The notes under the pieces are model-generated. The model searched no databases, was not told the origin of the DNA, and saw only the letters and a list, made by a program, of their open reading frames with translations. From positions 1-64,000 of the forward strand of contig JBCCFW010000008.1 of assembly GCA_039029535.1 (NCBI GenBank): a DNA stretch of 64,000 nucleotides, given 5' to 3'. Both the position numbers and the translations under genes were made by a program. The stretch's first letter is position 1. The number at the start of each line of letters is the position of its first letter. Positions 1-8,702 of the stretch are shown here, piece by piece. The stretch is from JBCCFW01 sp039029535 (GTDB taxonomy: Bacteria > Acidobacteriota > JBCCFW01).

Positions 1-1
1 G

Positions 2-349
2 CTCGTCCTCGACATCACCAAGGACGCCCTCGAGGACGCCGGCTACCAGATCCTCACGAACTCCTCGTGGGTCGAGGTGAACGCGACGATCCGTGAGCAC
101 CGGCCGGACATGATCCTGCTCGATCTCATGATGCCGTCCATCAAGGGCGAGTCGCTCTGCGAGATCCTCAAGAAGTCGTCCTTCGGCCGTGACCTCCCCA
201 TCATCATCTTCTCCACGAAGGAGGAGAGTGAGGTCAAGAAGCTCGCCGAAGACGCCGGCGCCGACGGCTACATCGTCAAGCGGATGAACAAGAAGGACAT
301 CGTCGAAAGCGTCGACTACTTCTTCCAGAAGCACTGCCGCGACGACTAG
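2..349 (+). CDS. response regulator receiver domain (5'-truncated)
   Basis: This is the C-terminal part of a CheY-like receiver domain; the start lies outside the window. The frame is open from base 2. The acceptor aspartate is in ILLDLMMPS. The switch region appears as IIFSTKEES, and the usual K-P pair is replaced by VKR near the end (DGYIVKRMNK), so the lysine is kept but the proline after it is not. The protein stops right after the last helix, so no output domain is fused at the C-terminus. It could be a single-domain regulator or the tail of a larger protein. Its cognate kinase is not visible here. The family assignment is firm; the role is unknown. Confidence 0.8.
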   Translation, partial: LVLDITKDALEDAGYQILTNSSWVEVNATIREHRPDMILLDLMMPSIKGESLCEILKKSSFGRDLPIIIFSTKEESEVKKLAEDAGADGYIVKRMNKKDIVESVDYFFQKHCRDD

Positions 350-457
350 CAGCGACCGGTAGAGCCCTCCGGGCGCGCCTCTTCTTTCGAGACCCTCGTG
401 AAAGGGTCGAGCTCGGGTTGGTCCTTTCGTGGCCGGCCCTCGAGATGGAGCACCACC

Positions 458-1816
458 ATGGGTGCACGCACGCGCATCGCCCCGTCGCCGACGGGAGCTC
501 CCCACGTGGGGACCGCCTATCAGGCCCTCTTCTCCAAGGCTCTCGCCGTCCAGACCGGCGGTCAGTTCCTCCTGCGCATCGAGGACACCGACCAGTCCCG
601 GAAGGTCGAGGGGGCGGAGGAGGCCATCAAGCGCTCCCTTCGCTGGCTCGGTCTCGACTGGGACGAGGGTCCCGATGTCGGCGGTCCCCACGGGCCCTAC
701 CGTCAGTCGGAGCGGCTCGACATCTACCGTGAGCACGCCGAGCGCCTCGAGAAGTCGGGGGCGGCCTACTGGTCCGACGCGCCGCCCAAGCAGCAGGCCG
801 AGGGGGAGGAGGAGGAGCCGTCCGGCTCCGCTCTCCGCCTACGGATTCCCGAGGAGGGTCAGACCCGCGTCGTCGATCAGTGGCGGGGCGAGGTGACCTT
901 CGAGAACTCCGACCTCACCGAGCCGGTGCTGCTGAAGTCCGACGGCTTCCCGACCTATCACCTGGCCGTCGTGGTCGACGACCACCTCATGGGCATCACC
1001 CATGTCCTCCGGGGTGAGGAGTGGCTGCCGTCGCTGCCCAAGCACGTGCGGATCTACGAGGCGCTGGGCTACTCGCTGCCGCTCTTCCACCACACGCCAC
1101 TGCTGCGCAACGCGGACAAGAGCAAGCTCTCCAAGCGGAAGAACCCGGTGAGCCTCGACTGGTTCCGCGAGCAGGGGAACCTGCCCGAGGCCCTGGTGAA
1201 CTTCCTCGGCATCCTCGGGTGGTCGCATCCGGAGGAGAAGGAGCACTTCGACTTCGAGGAGTTCTGCCGGGTCCTCGACCTCTCGCGGATCAGCCTGTCG
1301 GGGCCGATCTTCGACCTCGAGAAGCTGGCCCACCTCAACGGCCTGTGGATCCGCTCGCTCTCGACGGCTCAGCTCGTGGAGCGTCTCCGGGCCGGCGACT
1401 TCACCACCCACGCCGAGGTGGAGACCCCGCGTCTCGAGGCCATCGCCGCGCTGGTCCAGGAGCGGATCGAGAAGCTCTCGGACTTCGACGACCAGGTGAG
1501 CTTCTTCTTCGAGGAGCCGCAGGTCGGGGAGCCCGAGGACCTTCTCGGCAAGAAGGCGACGCCGGAGGGCGTGAAGGAGGCTCTCGGGCTGCTCTCGCAG
1601 CGGCTGGGGGCTGTCGAGAGCTGGGAGCTCGCGTCCGTCGAGGCGGCCATCCGCGAGGCCGCGGGGGAGGCTTCGGAGAAGACTCGGAACGTCTTCATGG
1701 CGCTCCGCATCGCCTTGACCGGTCGCAAGGTCTCGACCCCGCTGTTCGAGACCGCCGACGTCCTGGGGCGGGAGACCACGCTCGCGCGTCTCGACGTGGC
1801 GGCGGGCTTGCTGTAG
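458..1816 (+). CDS. gltX: glutamyl-tRNA synthetase
   Basis: Class I aminoacyl-tRNA synthetase that charges tRNA-Glu in the cytosol. The Rossmann signature is RIAPSPTGAPHVG (HIGH-like) at residues 6-18. The second signature is KLSKRKN, the KMSKS equivalent, about 90 residues after the GEEWLPSLPKH segment. The ATG at 458 was chosen because the protein then begins MGARTRIAPSPTG, as in the family, and GGAG sits about ten bases upstream; the frame is open further upstream. At 452 residues it is slightly short. The segment between the two halves of the fold (around YWSDAPPKQQ) is abbreviated and has none of the cysteines of the zinc-binding insertion seen in many GltX proteins. A GluQ-type tRNA modification enzyme is less likely because the anticodon-binding C-terminal region is present. 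Confidence 0.93.
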   Translation: MGARTRIAPSPTGAPHVGTAYQALFSKALAVQTGGQFLLRIEDTDQSRKVEGAEEAIKRSLRWLGLDWDEGPDVGGPHGPYRQSERLDIYREHAERLEKSGAAYWSDAPPKQQAEGEEEEPSGSALRLRIPEEGQTRVVDQWRGEVTFENSDLTEPVLLKSDGFPTYHLAVVVDDHLMGITHVLRGEEWLPSLPKHVRIYEALGYSLPLFHHTPLLRNADKSKLSKRKNPVSLDWFREQGNLPEALVNFLGILGWSHPEEKEHFDFEEFCRVLDLSRISLSGPIFDLEKLAHLNGLWIRSLSTAQLVERLRAGDFTTHAEVETPRLEAIAALVQERIEKLSDFDDQVSFFFEEPQVGEPEDLLGKKATPEGVKEALGLLSQRLGAVESWELASVEAAIREAAGEASEKTRNVFMALRIALTGRKVSTPLFETADVLGRETTLARLDVAAGLL

Positions 1817-1871
1817 GGTCTGCGGCTCTCAACGGCCACGGGCGACGCACGCTGGGGGCCAGGGGAACGAC

Positions 1872-2087
1872 ATGGGCAAGATCGACAAGATGAAGAAGAA
1901 GGCCGAGAGCCTGAGCGGTCGCATGGGCCGCCTGGCCAAGAGCATCGAGCGCGCCAAGGACGGCGCCGAGGCCCGCAAGGCCCGGAAGCAGCTCAAGCGG
2001 GCTCAGCGCAAGAAGAAGCGCTTCGAGGTCCTCGTGGCCGGCGGCAAGAACGCCATCGCGCGCGCCGCCAAGACCTCCGAGGGCTAG
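1872..2087 (+). CDS. small, very basic hypothetical protein
   Basis: A 71-residue protein dominated by Lys, Arg and Ala (for example KIDKMKKKAESL and KQLKRAQRKKKRF) with no cysteines and little hydrophobic core, predicted to be a long helix. A good ribosome-binding site (AGGGG) precedes the ATG. It lies 55 bases after gltX on the same strand and may be cotranscribed. The composition suits nucleic-acid or ribosome association, but that is inference; no family is recognised. Codon use matches its neighbours, and the SD plus position between two solid genes argue that it is real. Confidence 0.6.
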   Translation: MGKIDKMKKKAESLSGRMGRLAKSIERAKDGAEARKARKQLKRAQRKKKRFEVLVAGGKNAIARAAKTSEG

Positions 2088-2121
2088 GCACTCTCCTCAG
2101 GCGGGCTCGGCAGTCGACGGT

Positions 2122-2910
2122 TCAAAAACCGACGATGCTGTAGCCCGCGTCGACGTGCAGGGTCTCGCCGGTGATGCCGGAGCCGAGGTCGCTGAGCAGG
2201 AACAGCGACGCGTCGCCGACCTCGCGGGCCTCCACGTTGCGCTTGAGGCAGGCCTTCTCGCGGTGGTGCGTGAGCATCACGTTGAAGTCGCCCAGGCCTC
2301 GTGCCGAGAGCGTGTTGACCGGTCCGGCCGAGACCGCGTTCACCCGGATGCCCTGGGGACCGAGCTCCAGTGCGAGCTGGCGGACCGCGTGCTCAAGCGC
2401 CGCCTTCGCGCTCCCCATGACGTTGTAGTTGGGGATCGCCCGCTCCGCGGCCACGTACGACATCGTCACGACCGAGCCGCCTGGCTGGTCCTCGGTGGCG
2501 GCCATCATGGGAGCCGCGCGGCCCATCACCGCCACGAGGGAGTAGGCGGAGATCTCGAGGGCGACCCGCCAGCCCTCCCGGGACGTGTTGCGGTAGGCGC
2601 CGGTGAGGTCTTCCTTCTGGGCGAAGGCGACCGAGTGGACCAGGGCGTCCAGGCGCGGCATCTCCTGGCCCAGGGTCTCGAAGAGCCGGTCGAGCTCAGC
2701 GTCGTCGGTGACGTCGCAGGGGAGGACGAGGGGGTCGTTCAGCTTCTCGGCCAGGGCCTCGACCTTGGGCTTCATCCGGTCGCCGAGGTAGGTGAGGCAG
2801 AGACGCATGCCGGCTTCGTTGAGACGCTCGGCGACGGCCCAGGCGAGGCTTCGGTGGTTGGCGACGCCGAGCACCAGCCCGCAGCGTCCCTCGAGGTCGA
2901 TTCCGAGCAC
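2122..2910 (-). CDS. fabI: enoyl-[acyl-carrier-protein] reductase (NADH)
   Basis: Catalyses the last reduction of each fatty-acid elongation cycle, trans-2-enoyl-ACP to acyl-ACP. It is an SDR-fold protein of 262 residues. The cofactor loop GVANHRSLAW is the FabI version of the Rossmann glycine motif, and the catalytic pair is in PNYNVMGSAK (Tyr-x6-Lys, the FabI spacing rather than Tyr-x3-Lys of ordinary SDRs). GTG at 2910 is chosen because AGGGAG lies five bases upstream and the protein then begins LGIDLEGRCGLVLG, as usual for the family; the frame extends 16 codons further to an ATG without that site. It is divergent from the FHA-cyclase gene and separate from the main fab cluster at 12-17 kb. 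Confidence 0.93.
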   Translation of the reverse strand: MLGIDLEGRCGLVLGVANHRSLAWAVAERLNEAGMRLCLTYLGDRMKPKVEALAEKLNDPLVLPCDVTDDAELDRLFETLGQEMPRLDALVHSVAFAQKEDLTGAYRNTSREGWRVALEISAYSLVAVMGRAAPMMAATEDQPGGSVVTMSYVAAERAIPNYNVMGSAKAALEHAVRQLALELGPQGIRVNAVSAGPVNTLSARGLGDFNVMLTHHREKACLKRNVEAREVGDASLFLLSDLGSGITGETLHVDAGYSIVGF

Positions 2911-3103
2911 CCTTGACTCCCTTCCCGGGGGGCCGCAGCGACGATTGGAGAGCGCCACTGGGGTGACTCGCCCCGTTCCGTTTCAGACCACCTGCCGGCG
3001 GTGCGGAGCATGTCATGGCGGCTCGAAAACCACGGACGCAACCTGGGGTACCGATTTCCGGCTCCTTGCGCCATGATCAGGCGATCACCCTTCGGAGCCC
3101 GTC

Positions 3104-4759
3104 TTGCCGCCTGAATTGACCTACGAGCAGGGAGGAGAGCGGAAGACCTTCGTCCTGACGGAGTCGGTCGTCCGCGTCGGGCGTTCGTCCGAGAACGACC
3201 TCGTCATCCAGGACGGGTCGATCTCGCGCCACCACGCCGAGTTCTGGATCGAGGCCGACGGCTGGAAGGTCAAGGATCTCGGCAGCAAGAACGGCACCCA
3301 GGTCAACCAGGCCACCGGCACCGAGTTCGACCTCAAGGAGGGTGACGAGGTCATCCTCGGGCGCTTCACGCTGAAGTTCACCGGGCTCGAGGAAGGTCCC
3401 CAGCAAGTCGCGCTGACGACCGAGTCGCCCGCCGACAACGCCCCTCCCGAAGAGATGGGCACCATGTTCCGGGAGGCGATCGACTTCTCGGCCCTGGCGG
3501 CGTCGGCCCCGGCTCCCGGCGCGACCAGCACCGCCGACGACGCGGGTCCGGAGCAGCAGGTCGAGCGGCTCCAGAAGCTCCTCGAGCTGGTCACCCATGC
3601 CTCCGAGGTGCTCATCCAGTCCGACGACCTCGAGGAGCTCCTCGACAAGGTCCTCGGGCTCGTGTTCGACCACCTGCCCATCGACCGTGGCTTCATCATG
3701 TTGTGGGACGAGGCCACCCAGGACCTGGTCCCCAAGGCGGTCCGGCATCGCGACGAGAAGAAGAGTCAGGACCTCGCCGAGATCAAGTTCTCGCGCACCA
3801 TCGCGGAGAAGGTCTACCGCGATCGCGTCTCGGTGCTGACCACCGATGCTCAGAGCGATCCCCGCTTCGCCGGCGGTGCGTCGATCATGGCGCTCGGCAT
3901 CCGCTCGGCCATGGCCGCGCCGCTGTGGAGCGGCGATCGGGTCGAGGGGATCATCTACACCGACACGCCCCTGCACGTGAAGGCGTTCGACGACTTCGAC
4001 CTCGACCTGCTCTGCGCCCTCGGCAACCACGTCGCGGTGGCTCTCGAGCGCGCGCGGCTCCAGGCCTCGGTGGTCGACGAGCAGGTGCAGCGTCAGGCGC
4101 TGGCGCGCTACCACTCGCCGGCGGTCATCGAGCGGATCACTTCGGGTGGGGGAGAGACCCTTGCCGCCGAGGAGCGCGACGTCACCATCATCTTCGCGGA
4201 CATCGTCGGCTTCACCAGTCGCTGCGAGTCGATGGAGCCGAAGGAAGTCGCCGAGATGCTCAACGAGTGCTTCTCGGGGATGGCGGAAGCCATCTTCAAG
4301 CACGAGGGCACCCTCGACAAGTTCATCGGTGACTGCCTGATGGCCGTGTTCGGCGCTCCGCTCGAGCAGCCGGATCACCAGCTCCGGGCCGTGCACGCGT
4401 CCCTCGACATGGCCGAGGCTCTCGAGCAGGTCAACGAGGGCGTGCCCGAGCATCAGCGGCTGAGCTTCCGCATCGGCCTGCACTCCGGCAAGGTCGTCGC
4501 GGGCGACATCGGCTCGGTGCGACGCAGCGACTACACCGTCCTCGGTGCCAACGTGAACCTCGCCTCCCGCATCGAGTCCAGCGTGGCCAAGGCGGGCCAG
4601 GTGGTCATCAGCGACACCACCTACGAGGCGGTCAAGGAGCACTTCGCGACCCGCTGCGTGGGCGAGTTCCAGCCCAAGGGCATCTCGCGCGAGGTGAAGG
4701 CCTACGAGGTCCTCGGTCGCCTGCCGCAGGCCAGCACCGTCGAGGTCAGCCGCAGCTGA
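3104..4759 (+). CDS. FHA-GAF-class III adenylate cyclase
   Basis: A 551-residue multidomain signalling protein. Residues 1-95 form an FHA domain (RVGRSSENDLVI, SISRHHAEF, SKNGT), which binds phosphothreonine peptides. A linker and a GAF domain (about 160-325) follow, then a class III nucleotidyl cyclase domain (about 345-540). Metal-binding aspartates are D366 in IIFADIVGF and D410 in FIGDCLMAVFG. The adenine-specifying lysine is K406 in LDKFIGD, and VNLASR supplies the transition-state Asn and Arg, so ATP to cAMP is the expected reaction. The start is TTG at 3104 with GGAG upstream; no in-frame ATG is available. FHA plus cyclase suggests a Ser/Thr-kinase-controlled cAMP output; the partner kinase and the GAF ligand are unknown. 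Confidence 0.9.
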   Translation: MPPELTYEQGGERKTFVLTESVVRVGRSSENDLVIQDGSISRHHAEFWIEADGWKVKDLGSKNGTQVNQATGTEFDLKEGDEVILGRFTLKFTGLEEGPQQVALTTESPADNAPPEEMGTMFREAIDFSALAASAPAPGATSTADDAGPEQQVERLQKLLELVTHASEVLIQSDDLEELLDKVLGLVFDHLPIDRGFIMLWDEATQDLVPKAVRHRDEKKSQDLAEIKFSRTIAEKVYRDRVSVLTTDAQSDPRFAGGASIMALGIRSAMAAPLWSGDRVEGIIYTDTPLHVKAFDDFDLDLLCALGNHVAVALERARLQASVVDEQVQRQALARYHSPAVIERITSGGGETLAAEERDVTIIFADIVGFTSRCESMEPKEVAEMLNECFSGMAEAIFKHEGTLDKFIGDCLMAVFGAPLEQPDHQLRAVHASLDMAEALEQVNEGVPEHQRLSFRIGLHSGKVVAGDIGSVRRSDYTVLGANVNLASRIESSVAKAGQVVISDTTYEAVKEHFATRCVGEFQPKGISREVKAYEVLGRLPQASTVEVSRS

Positions 4760-4771
4760 CCTCGGGTCCAG

Positions 4772-5509
4772 TCAGCGAACGGTCAGCACCACCGGCACGC
4801 GGGCGAAGCCCGGCACGACCAGGTCGCCCTCCTCACGTCCGTCGCGGCAGTAGAGCTGTGAGGACGAGCCACCGTCGAGGTTGAGGGCGTCCCGCAGTCC
4901 GAGCCCACCGCCGTCGGGAGTCGCCGCCAGCAGGCGGGCGAGGGTGGGCAGGTCGATGGAGCGCGTGCTGCACCCGAGGACCACGCGGCCCCGTGCGTCG
5001 ATGCCGACGAAGCTGCGGCGCGCGCGCGCCGGTCGGAGGCGGCTGTTGGCGGTCCCAGCTTCGACGAGGAGCGGTCCTGCCTGCACCGCGGTGGTGATGC
5101 TGCCGCCCGGGGGCGACGCGGCGCGAGAGATGCCCGCACGGCCGGCGTCGTCGACGTGGAAGAGCCCCCAGCCTCGACGGTTCGGCTTCAGCCGTTCGTG
5201 TCCGTCGACGACGGCCCAGCCGAGGGGGGCTCCGGCCGCGTCGAAGTAGTTGGCGTTGAGGCTCGCCAGGACGCCCTCGCGGTCCACCCACTCGCCGACC
5301 AGGAAGCCGGGCTCCCGGACCTCCGCACCGAGCCGACGCTGCTTCGGGTCGACCCTGAGGAGCCAGGTCGGGCTCCCGTCCAGCACCTGCTCTCGGAGCT
5401 CCAGCCCGGGGGCGACCCGGCGCCAGCCCGAGGCCTCCTCTTGCGGAGTGGCGACCAGCGGCGCCATGAGGACGGCGACGAGCGCGAGGCTCACCAGGAG
5501 ACGGCTCAA
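4772..5509 (-). CDS. secreted phosphodiester glycosidase-family (NAGPA-like) protein
   Basis: A 245-residue exported protein. The first 20 residues (MSRLLVSLALVAVLMAPLVA) form a signal peptide. The mature part matches the phosphodiester glycosidase/NAGPA (DUF2233-like) fold: an early LNANYFDAAG segment, an RRSFVGID segment, and the hallmark ALNLDGGSSSQL near the C-terminus. Family members act on sugar-phosphodiester linkages, often in cell-surface polysaccharides, but the substrate here cannot be read from sequence. It is convergent with the cyclase gene, with only 12 bases between stops, and divergent from the lipoprotein gene at 5644. Confidence 0.75.
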   Translation of the reverse strand: MSRLLVSLALVAVLMAPLVATPQEEASGWRRVAPGLELREQVLDGSPTWLLRVDPKQRRLGAEVREPGFLVGEWVDREGVLASLNANYFDAAGAPLGWAVVDGHERLKPNRRGWGLFHVDDAGRAGISRAASPPGGSITTAVQAGPLLVEAGTANSRLRPARARRSFVGIDARGRVVLGCSTRSIDLPTLARLLAATPDGGGLGLRDALNLDGGSSSQLYCRDGREEGDLVVPGFARVPVVLTVR

Positions 5510-5561
5510 GTCGCCTCCACCGGGTGGCTCACGCGAGGGTTCGTGTCGTTCTGGGGCATCC

Positions 5562-5591
5562 TTGACAGTCTCCAGCTCCCGTTCCTACGAT
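5562..5591 (+). promoter_or_regulatory. sigma70-type promoter candidate upstream of 5644
   Basis: A consensus -35 box TTGACA (5562-5567), an 18-base spacer and TACGAT (5586-5591, four of six matches to TATAAT). It lies in the divergent region between the NAGPA-like gene and the lipoprotein gene, about 50 bases before the latter's ATG, and would drive the lipoprotein/CorB pair. Confidence 0.5.
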
Positions 5592-5643
5592 GACAGGCGG
5601 GTGAGGATCACGCCAAGCGCGAGCCGGCCCGACCTCTTACCCG

Positions 5644-6387
5644 ATGGATCCACGCCGCTCTTTCTCCGCGCCTGCCTGCCGTCTCCTCATCCTGGCGGCT
5701 CTCTTCGTCGTCGGCTGTCGGGGCGAGCCCCAGACTCCCTTCGACCATGCCCTCGCTCAGGCGCAGCTCGCCGACCTGTTCGATGTCGCGCCCGGTCAGT
5801 TCCGGCTGCTGGCGGAGACGCCGACCGAGGAGGGACGTCTCCTCGACTTCCGGATGGGAGGCTCGCGTCAGCTCTTCCAGGCGCGCTTCCGGCTCGAGAA
5901 GGCGACCTGGAATCTCGCCGACCTGCGCACTCGAGATGCAAGCGGTGAGCTCGGTGACTGGGAGAGCCGTGAGGAGATCCTCGAGCGCCTGATCCTGGAG
6001 GAGGTCGACAAGGCCTTCGACACCATGGACCGGATGGAGCGGCTCGCCGCTCGACTCGAGCTCTGGAAGACCCAGCACGACGACGAGGGCTACCCTCGAG
6101 AAGACGTCAACGGGCTCGTCCGCTTGATGCGGAGCTCAGGACAGATCAAGGAAGGCGAGGGCTCCCCCGAGCTGGACGCCTGGGGTCGTCCCTTCGTCTA
6201 CCACGCGAGCACCGACGGCCTCAGCTACGGGCTCGTGTCGGCCGGAGCCGATGGCGCCTGGGACGAGACGCCCAACGCCTACCGCCGTCGCATCGAGATG
6301 CGCGAGCTCGACTGGGGTGAGTTCGACGACCCCGACGGTGATCTCTTCCTCGTCGAGGGCAGCTTCGTGCAGGCCCTCTCCGAGTAG
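5644..6387 (+). CDS. lipoprotein with GspG-like C-terminal region
   Basis: A 247-residue predicted lipoprotein: the signal segment ends in the lipobox VVGC (Cys at about residue 25). The C-terminal third (LDAWGRPFVYH, SYGLVSAGADGAWDE) resembles the beta region of type II secretion major pseudopilins of the GspG type, where a similar DxWGxPY...SxGaDG segment forms the calcium-binding loop. The pilin N-terminal helix is missing, so it cannot be a standard pseudopilin. The middle part is unknown. Its stop codon overlaps the GTG start of the CorB-like gene by one base (TAGTG), implying cotranslation. Confidence 0.65.
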   Translation: MDPRRSFSAPACRLLILAALFVVGCRGEPQTPFDHALAQAQLADLFDVAPGQFRLLAETPTEEGRLLDFRMGGSRQLFQARFRLEKATWNLADLRTRDASGELGDWESREEILERLILEEVDKAFDTMDRMERLAARLELWKTQHDDEGYPREDVNGLVRLMRSSGQIKEGEGSPELDAWGRPFVYHASTDGLSYGLVSAGADGAWDETPNAYRRRIEMRELDWGEFDDPDGDLFLVEGSFVQALSE

Positions 6388-7682
6388 TGCTCGAGCCTGC
6401 GGCAGCCGACGCCAGCGCTCTGATGCCCTGGCTTCTCGTCTCCTTCGCCTGCTGTCTTCTCGGCTCGGCGTTCTTCTCCTTCTCCGAGACCTGTCTCACC
6501 TCGCTCTCCGAGAGCAAGGCGAAGGCGGTGCAGGACACCTGGGGACGGCGCGGTGAGGTGCTCACCCTCTGGCGGGAGAGTCCTCAGGGCGTGCTCACGA
6601 CGATCCTCATCGGCAACAACGTCACCAACGTGCTGGCGCCGGTGCTGTTGTCCGAGCTGATGCGCGCCATGCTGGGGGAGGACCGCGTCGCGGTGGCCCT
6701 CGCCTGGGCCTCGTCGATCACCACGTTCATGCTGCTGGTGTTCGGTGAGATCACGCCCAAGACCCTGGCCCGTCAGCACTCCGAGCGGCTGGCCGTGCCG
6801 GTCATGACCCTGCTTGCTCCCATCCACTCCCTGCTGCGCCCGGCGACCTGGGTGTTCGTCCGGCTCGCGAGGCTTGCCGTCCGGATGTTCGGTGGCGAGC
6901 TCTCGGGCGCCCAGGGGATGAGCGCCGGCGAGATCCAGGCCGCGATCGATCTCGGTCAGCGGGCCGGCGTGCTCGATCGTTCGCGGGCCCGGGCGCTGAA
7001 CGGGGTCTTCGCCCTGGCCGACACCCCCGTGCGCGAGATCATGGTCGCCCGACCCGAGATGGAGTGTCTCGACCTGGAGGGCGATGCCGGTGATCTCGTC
7101 GAGCGAGTGAGTCGCACGCGTTTCTCACGGCTCCCGGTCGTGCGTGGGCACGTCGACGAGGTCGTGGGGGTGTTGCACGTCAAGGACCTGCTGCGTGAGC
7201 TCGCGCGGGGCGCGGAGCCTTCCACGCGGCTCCTGCGTCGGCTCTCCCGACAGCCGCTCTTCGTCCCAGAGACGACGCGACTGGATCGCCTGCTCGGCGT
7301 CTTTCAGTCCGACCGCCAGCATCTCGCCGTGGTGCTCGACGAGCACGGCGGCACGGCGGGGGTCGTCAGCCTCGAGGACATCCTCGAAGAGCTGGTGGGG
7401 GAGATCCACGACGAGCACGACACGGGTGAGGAGATGCGACTCGTGCCGGCGGGGACTTCGCGCTGGGTGGCGCCGGGGCGCTTGCCCATCGCGGTGCTCC
7501 AGCGTCAGCTCGGGCTGGAGCTGCCGCGAGAGCCCGGCTACGAGACCCTGGCCGGGCTGCTCATGGACCTGGCCGGACACGTCCCCATCGAAGGCAGCCG
7601 CTGGGCGGTGGGTGGGCTGCGCTTCGAGATCCTGGTCGGGGACGAGCGGAGGCTCGACCTGCTGCGGATCGAGCGTCAGTAG
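6387..7682 (+). CDS. CNNM/CorB-HlyC family membrane protein with CBS pair
   Basis: A 431-residue protein of the hemolysin C/CorB/CNNM family, linked to magnesium or cobalt efflux. The N-terminal CNNM domain has about four membrane segments (WLLVSFACCLLGSAFFSF, then segments near 70-90, 110-130 and 145-165) with the family motifs FSFSETCLTSLS and GNNVTNVLAP. A CBS-domain pair spans roughly 215-340 (REIMVARPEM; VVLDEHGGTAGVVSLEDILE), and a CorC_HlyC domain ends the protein (GRLPIAVLQRQL). The start is GTG at 6387, overlapping the upstream stop; ATG at 6423 is an alternative. The transported ion is not certain. Confidence 0.88.
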   Translation: MLEPAAADASALMPWLLVSFACCLLGSAFFSFSETCLTSLSESKAKAVQDTWGRRGEVLTLWRESPQGVLTTILIGNNVTNVLAPVLLSELMRAMLGEDRVAVALAWASSITTFMLLVFGEITPKTLARQHSERLAVPVMTLLAPIHSLLRPATWVFVRLARLAVRMFGGELSGAQGMSAGEIQAAIDLGQRAGVLDRSRARALNGVFALADTPVREIMVARPEMECLDLEGDAGDLVERVSRTRFSRLPVVRGHVDEVVGVLHVKDLLRELARGAEPSTRLLRRLSRQPLFVPETTRLDRLLGVFQSDRQHLAVVLDEHGGTAGVVSLEDILEELVGEIHDEHDTGEEMRLVPAGTSRWVAPGRLPIAVLQRQLGLELPREPGYETLAGLLMDLAGHVPIEGSRWAVGGLRFEILVGDERRLDLLRIERQ

Positions 7683-7715
7683 GCACGGGGCGGCCCAACG
7701 GGCGCGCCCGGGACG

Positions 7716-7976
7716 TCAGGAGGTCGGGGAGCAGCGCTCCAGCAGGCCGTCCACGGCCCGGCTCCAGTCCTCGCGCGAGCCGTCGAGGGCTTTGAGCAGC
7801 TTCTTCCGGTCGTCCTTGGTCGTCTCGGTCGAGCCTTCGACCAGGGCCTGGAAGACCCGGTCGCGCTCGCCCGCTGGCAACATGCGCTCGATCCGCCGGA
7901 GCATCGACTCCGGAGACGGCAGTTCCAGGTCCTTCATGATGGCCAGGACCTGATCTTGGAGGTCAGCTTGACCCAT
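7716..7976 (-). CDS. hypothetical 86-residue protein
   Basis: A small, charged, mostly helical protein (MGQADLQDQVLAIMKDLELP...) with no cysteines, membrane segment or recognised domain. ATG at 7976 is used because GGGGGAACC lies just upstream; the frame extends 24 codons further without a better site. It is convergent with the CorB gene. It ends in a Cys-Ser-Pro-Thr-Ser tail. No function can be proposed. Confidence 0.6.
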   Translation of the reverse strand: MGQADLQDQVLAIMKDLELPSPESMLRRIERMLPAGERDRVFQALVEGSTETTKDDRKKLLKALDGSREDWSRAVDGLLERCSPTS

Positions 7977-8153
7977 CGGTTCCCCCGTGCTGCGCTGGGT
8001 CGGATTGACCCGGCTTCGCTTCGTGCGGACGCTGCCTTCCCCAGCCATCGCCCGCCGTCGAGGTCGTGAAAACCCCGACTTTCACCTGAGGATCGTATCG
8101 CGCCAGGCCTTCGGGGTCCAGACAAGAACCCGAAGTCTCATGCAACGACAGCA

Positions 8154-8504
8154 TCAAGCAGGGTCGGGCTCGGCGTCGCCATCGGAGGCAGGAGGCGACG
8201 GCTCCGGACTGCTCGGGGCCTTGTGGAGGTACGCGATGGCCGCCTTCCGAAGCACCACGTGGCCGCCTTCCTCGAGGTTCACGCGGAAGCAGTCGCGGTC
8301 GTACCAGTCGAGCACGCCCCGGATCTCCTCGCCGTCACGGAGGCGGAAGACCAGCGGGGTCTGACTCTCGAGCTGCTTGAGGTAGTAGAAGGCCTCGGCG
8401 TGGGTCACCGCCGGGGGGGCCTTCTTGCGGGTGCGCTCGCCGAAGGCCCCGACGTGGTCGCGCAGCTCGTACTTTCGATCCGGTTGATGACGCACGGCGC
8501 GCAT
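8154..8504 (-). CDS. hfq: Hfq-like Sm-fold RNA-binding protein
   Basis: A 116-residue protein with a central Sm/LSm core (about 40-98). The Sm1-like part is TPLVFRLRDGEEIRGVLDWYDRDC and the Sm2-like part is LRKAAIAYLHKA, equivalent to the KHAIST segment of Hfq. AFYYLKQLESQ corresponds to the N-terminal helix, with the Gln near the proximal RNA-binding face. A basic 38-residue N-terminal extension and an acidic, proline-rich C-terminal tail flank the core. Hfq acts as a hexamer pairing small RNAs with mRNAs. Divergence from proteobacterial Hfq leaves room for another LSm-type function. The SD is weak. It is divergent from the DUF488 gene. Confidence 0.72.
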   Translation of the reverse strand: MRAVRHQPDRKYELRDHVGAFGERTRKKAPPAVTHAEAFYYLKQLESQTPLVFRLRDGEEIRGVLDWYDRDCFRVNLEEGGHVVLRKAAIAYLHKAPSSPEPSPPASDGDAEPDPA

Positions 8505-8702
8505 CTTTCGGCAGGGCCGGGGGCGTCGTCAAGCGATCCCCCGACCGGGGTGGCCAGCGGCCGAGCCGCTCCGGGGCAGACGCGGGCAGGCCGACTCCGG
8601 GCCGGCTCCGTCAGGGGACCGAACATGGGGCTGTTCGGCGTCCGGTCCGGTCGACATGATCCCGGTCGCCGCCCCACGAAAATGGGGTGCGAAGGAGAGG
8701 CC

